Source: Pedobacter sp. UBA2067
Lineage (GTDB): Bacteria; Bacteroidota; Bacteroidia; Sphingobacteriales; Sphingobacteriaceae
DNA length: 7,485 bases
NCBI GenBank assembly: GCA_002333205.1
Contig: DDAD01000162.1
Span: forward strand, 14,480-21,964
Reading direction: 5' to 3'
Part shown: positions 5,155-7,485 of the stretch, piece by piece
How positions within the stretch are numbered: the first letter of the stretch is position 1
How the letters are laid out: every line of letters starts with the position of its first letter
Notes under the pieces: model-generated
The model's database searches: none
What the model saw: the letters and a program-made list of their open reading frames with translations, nothing else
Told to the model about the DNA's origin: nothing
Program-made: the position numbers and the translations under genes

Positions 5155-6447
5155 TCAGATTCTTTTTTTTAAAGTTAGAACTTTATAAACGATTTCTTCG
5201 TCCTGGAATAGTTTAAGGACCACATTTTTGCCATTGCCAGCCTTCAACATCTGCACGATCGTCTGAAGATCCAGACTGGTTACCGGCTTGAAATTAATTT
5301 CCAGTAGCTCCGTACCCGGGTTGATACCAAGATCTTCTGCGGGTGAATCTGCTTCGATGCGCTCAATAAAAAACCTGTTCGATTTACCTTCCTCCATATA
5401 GACCTCCATGCCCGACATATCATGGTCAAACGTGTTTTTCAATGCGCTGTTTGGCTTAAGGTAAACCATGCTGTTCCGGTAATCGAAAGTGATGTGGAAG
5501 CGACGTAGCAGTTCGGCACCAACACTGCCGTTGCGCCCTGTAGAAAGCACCTTTGCTGCGCCGTCTGCATAGTCAGGATAGTTGGTGAGTACATTCTCCA
5601 GGATCACATCCGCAATTTTCATGGACTGAATGCGTCCAATATGGCCGCTGATCAGCCCACCAAAACCCATACCCAGGCTGGCGGTGATGTTGCTGTCCGG
5701 CAAGGGAAATTTCACGCTGTCAATACTTTCCAGCGAGAGCGCGAAACTGGCTCCGCTGTCCATCAGAAGTCTGGCATTGAAGAGGCCCACGTTCGGGGCG
5801 AGCACCGGCAGATGCAGGTACGGTTTGTTCAGGATCAATTCTATAGGCACCGCCATCCCTTTAATTTTCGGTTTGACCTCGTGCTTGTAAAACTTCATTC
5901 TATGACCAAAATAGTCGATTTTAACAATGAAGCTGTTCAAGAAATAGTAGCCAATGATGCCATGGACATGGATGCCCAGGAAATTGGAGAGGTTGAAAAT
6001 ATCGTTTTTTAGGATCGCTGCAGGTACATTATCCATCCTGGAGGCACCCACATCTACATCAATGGTATTGGACGAATAGGCTTCTATGACCTCGCCTTTG
6101 CCTAATCCTGATATTTTGATCGGACGGAGTATACCCAACTCCAGGGAATCCAGTATGGATGGATCGGTAATGAGCAGCGGTGCAACGCCTGTGTCGAGAA
6201 TAAAATTAAATGGACCTTTCTCATTGATATAAACCGGAATGACGATCAGGTTTTTTATCAACTGGAAGCTCATGGTTTGCTGCTTGCGTTTGCCTTTAAA
6301 TTCGAAGGTCTGACCTTGTACTGGTTTAGGTGGCCATAGGAACATCAGCCAGATGACAACTAGCCAATGGCAAATTCGAGCGAAGGCGAAAAGTCCTAAA
6401 AGCATTAAGTAATTTAAGCATTTCGCAGGATACTTTACTGATCGCAT
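5155..6447 (-). CDS. Double retropepsin-like aspartyl protease with C-terminal PDZ domain
   Basis: 430 residues from ATG 6447 (a GTG directly upstream would add one). The N-terminus has basic residues and then a long hydrophobic stretch (about 12-40) that is either an uncleaved anchor or a long signal peptide ending near VQGQ; Met15 is another possible start. Two retropepsin-like halves follow. The first has FILDTGVAPLLIT (catalytic Asp85) and later IIGYYFLNSFIVKIDY (about 164-179). The second has LLMDSGASFALSL (Asp230) and SVGAELLRRFHITFDY (about 308-323). Retroviral pepsins dimerise to bring two DTG/DSG motifs together; here both are in one chain. Residues about 345-430 form a PDZ domain (SPAEDLGINPGTELLEINFKPV), which usually binds peptide C-termini. 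The protein probably acts in the periplasm or at the membrane; its substrate is unknown. The lipoprotein gene follows 52 bp downstream. No clear promoter motif was found upstream. Confidence 0.87.
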   Translation of the reverse strand: MRSVKYPAKCLNYLMLLGLFAFARICHWLVVIWLMFLWPPKPVQGQTFEFKGKRKQQTMSFQLIKNLIVIPVYINEKGPFNFILDTGVAPLLITDPSILDSLELGILRPIKISGLGKGEVIEAYSSNTIDVDVGASRMDNVPAAILKNDIFNLSNFLGIHVHGIIGYYFLNSFIVKIDYFGHRMKFYKHEVKPKIKGMAVPIELILNKPYLHLPVLAPNVGLFNARLLMDSGASFALSLESIDSVKFPLPDSNITASLGMGFGGLISGHIGRIQSMKIADVILENVLTNYPDYADGAAKVLSTGRNGSVGAELLRRFHITFDYRNSMVYLKPNSALKNTFDHDMSGMEVYMEEGKSNRFFIERIEADSPAEDLGINPGTELLEINFKPVTSLDLQTIVQMLKAGNGKNVVLKLFQDEEIVYKVLTLKKRI

Positions 6448-6471
6448 CACAATTTTAGGTTGGTCTCCTGG

Positions 6472-6483
6472 TGATGATCATCA
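6472..6483. promoter_or_regulatory. 12-bp perfect palindrome, possible operator
   Basis: TGATGATCATCA is identical on both strands and lies 25-36 bp upstream of the protease ATG. Its position between divergent genes would suit a dimeric regulator, but no second copy is seen in the window and no regulator is known for it. Confidence 0.35.
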
Positions 6484-6619
6484 TTTTGACTTACGTAGCG
6501 TTTCGAATATTATACGTGTCAAATAGGAGCGGGAAGCATTCGTAAATTGCTGTAAACCTAGCATAAACAGGCATGGAGAGTTTTTCGCTTTCTAAAGCAG
6601 TATTCAATTTTAGTTTCGT

Positions 6620-6627
6620 TACATTTG
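6620..6627 (+). promoter_or_regulatory. glpD: Bacteroidota -7 promoter element for glpD
   Basis: TACATTTG matches TAnnTTTG exactly. Transcription would begin near 6633, leaving a leader of about 45 nt before ATG 6678. No TTG is found at the -33 position. The element supports the 6678 start, because the upstream in-frame ATG at 6573 would lie outside the transcript. Confidence 0.55.
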
Positions 6628-6642
6628 CTTTATTAGTTAAAA

Positions 6643-6678
6643 CGAAAGACAATGAAGCTTTCGATCAAATAATCGAAA
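6643..6678 (+). promoter_or_regulatory. glpD: glpD leader with two mutually exclusive hairpins
   Basis: Hairpin A pairs CGAAAG (6643-6648) with CTTTCG (6658-6663) around a 9-nt loop. Hairpin B pairs TTTCGAT (6659-6665) with ATCGAAA (6672-6678) around a 6-nt loop, and its 3' arm includes the first base of the glpD ATG. The two share 6659-6663, so only one can form. A short ORF (ATG 6652 to TAA 6672, MKLSIK) spans the switch. The stems are short, so a regulatory role is inference. Confidence 0.35.
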
Positions 6679-7485
6679 TGATTTTAAATCGTAATTCAGC
6701 AATTACAGCGCTTGAAGGGCAGCAAGCGTGGGATATCATCATCATTGGTGGAGGTGCTACTGGCTTGGGTACTGCAGTGGATGCGGCCAGCAGGGGTTAT
6801 AAAACCATGCTACTGGAGCAGGATGATTTTGCAAAAGGAACATCAAGCCGAAGCACGAAATTGGTGCATGGTGGAGTGAGGTATTTGGCACAGGGTGATA
6901 TTGCACTGGTTTATGAAGCGTTGCATGAACGAAGCCTGTTGCTTACCAATGCGTCGCATCTGGTACATGACCAGGAGTTCATCATCCCTTGCTATTCCTG
7001 GAAAACAAAATACATGTATCTGCTGGGCTTGAAATTTTATGATCTGCTTGCAGGAAAAAATGAATTCCGGAAGTCTAAATTCTTATCTACTGCGGAGGTC
7101 ATGGCGGCTATTCCAGGATTAAAGAGCGAGGGCCTTATTGGTGGGGTAAGTTATAGCGACGGACAGTTTGATGATGCGAGGCTTGCGATTAATTTGGCGC
7201 AGACGGCTGCAGAACATGGCGGCACATTGCTTAACTATGCGAAAGTTACGGGCTTGCTGAAGGAAGGTGATCAGATTAGCGGCGTAAGGGTTGAAGATCT
7301 GGAAAGTGGAAAGACTTACAGCCTGCAGGCCGCCACTGTGGTGAATGCAACGGGTGTCTTTGTAGATGAAATTCTAAAAATGGATGTGCCTAAAGGCAAT
7401 CCGCTGGTACGGCCAAGTCAGGGTGCACATGTGGTGCTGGATCAGTCTTTTCTGAAAGGCAATACGGCGTTGATGATCCCTAAAA
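6678..7485 (+). CDS. glpD: FAD-dependent glycerol-3-phosphate dehydrogenase (partial, 3' end outside the window)
   Basis: 269 codons are visible, roughly the first half of the family's usual 500-plus residues, open to the window end. The enzyme oxidises sn-glycerol 3-phosphate to dihydroxyacetone phosphate and passes electrons through FAD to membrane quinone. The N-terminus MILNRNSAITAL leads into the Rossmann FAD motif IGGGATGLG (23-31), the AVDAASRG helix (33-40), an acidic residue Glu47 likely contacting the FAD ribose, and GTSSRSTKLVHGGVRYL (54-70), the hallmark of this family. Further family blocks are SDGQFDDARLAINLAQ (around 161), NATGVFVDEI (from 223) and RPSQGAH (from 245). The start is ATG 6678, matching the family N-terminus as I know it. 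An in-frame ATG at 6573 would add 35 residues unlike the family and would place the -7 element inside the coding region. It is transcribed away from the protease gene. Confidence 0.95.
   Translation, partial: MILNRNSAITALEGQQAWDIIIIGGGATGLGTAVDAASRGYKTMLLEQDDFAKGTSSRSTKLVHGGVRYLAQGDIALVYEALHERSLLLTNASHLVHDQEFIIPCYSWKTKYMYLLGLKFYDLLAGKNEFRKSKFLSTAEVMAAIPGLKSEGLIGGVSYSDGQFDDARLAINLAQTAAEHGGTLLNYAKVTGLLKEGDQISGVRVEDLESGKTYSLQAATVVNATGVFVDEILKMDVPKGNPLVRPSQGAHVVLDQSFLKGNTALMIPK

Larger units (their letters stand above)
6448..6677. other. Divergent intergenic region between the protease gene and glpD
   Basis: 230 bp separating outward-facing genes. It contains a 12-bp perfect palindrome (6472-6483), the glpD -7 element (6620-6627) and the structured glpD leader (6643-6678). 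No clear promoter motif for the protease gene was found; the nearest is TAGGTTTA on the minus strand (6560-6553), one mismatch from consensus and without a -33 partner. Confidence 0.7.

Noticed and set aside
5630..6012. Plus-strand ORFs opposite the aspartyl protease gene
   Set aside because: Shadows of the protease frame, which carries both catalytic motifs and the PDZ domain.

Overview
The window looks like chromosomal DNA from the Bacteroidota, most likely a Pedobacter-like member of the Sphingobacteriaceae. Three things suggest this. Upstream regions carry the Bacteroidota -7 promoter motif TAnnTTTG (perfect at 1919-1926, 3799-3806 and 6620-6627) and starts lack strong Shine-Dalgarno sequences. 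The protein set (Uup-like ABC-F, a YbeY with Asp in place of its third metal-ligand His, a double retropepsin-PDZ protein, GlpD) is one I associate with that phylum. Overall base composition is moderate. The genus is inference.

Layout, left to right. 13-1881 (-) is a complete Uup-like ABC-F ATPase that starts with TTG. 1882-2501 is a gene-poor gap of about 620 bp containing the ABC-F promoter, a GC-rich tract with a degenerate 11-bp periodicity, and an imperfect inverted repeat. 2520-3347 (+) is a secreted, probably outer-membrane beta-barrel protein of unknown function. It runs tail-to-tail into ybeY (3340-3783, -) with an 8-bp overlap. Upstream of ybeY is a cold-shock protein gene (3859-4050, -) with its own promoter and a clear intrinsic terminator. 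The U-tract of that terminator abuts and overlaps by one base the -7 element of ybeY. Next come an uncharacterised lipoprotein gene (4155-5102, -) and a membrane-anchored or secreted double retropepsin-like aspartyl protease with a C-terminal PDZ domain (5155-6447, -), 52 bp apart and possibly co-transcribed. A 230-bp divergent intergenic region separates these from the 5' part of glpD (6678 to the window end, +), the FAD-dependent glycerol-3-phosphate dehydrogenase.

The genes do not form one pathway. This is an ordinary core-type neighbourhood: translation and RNA maintenance (ABC-F, YbeY, cold-shock protein), envelope proteins (beta-barrel, lipoprotein, protease) and glycerol-phosphate metabolism (GlpD). 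I see no mobile element, CRISPR array, tRNA or rRNA. The most notable non-coding signal is the glpD leader, where two short, mutually exclusive hairpins and a six-codon upstream ORF lie immediately before the start codon. The csp/ybeY terminator-promoter junction and the unexplained GC-rich tract at 2190-2300 come next. None of these proves a new system; each is offered as a testable lead.
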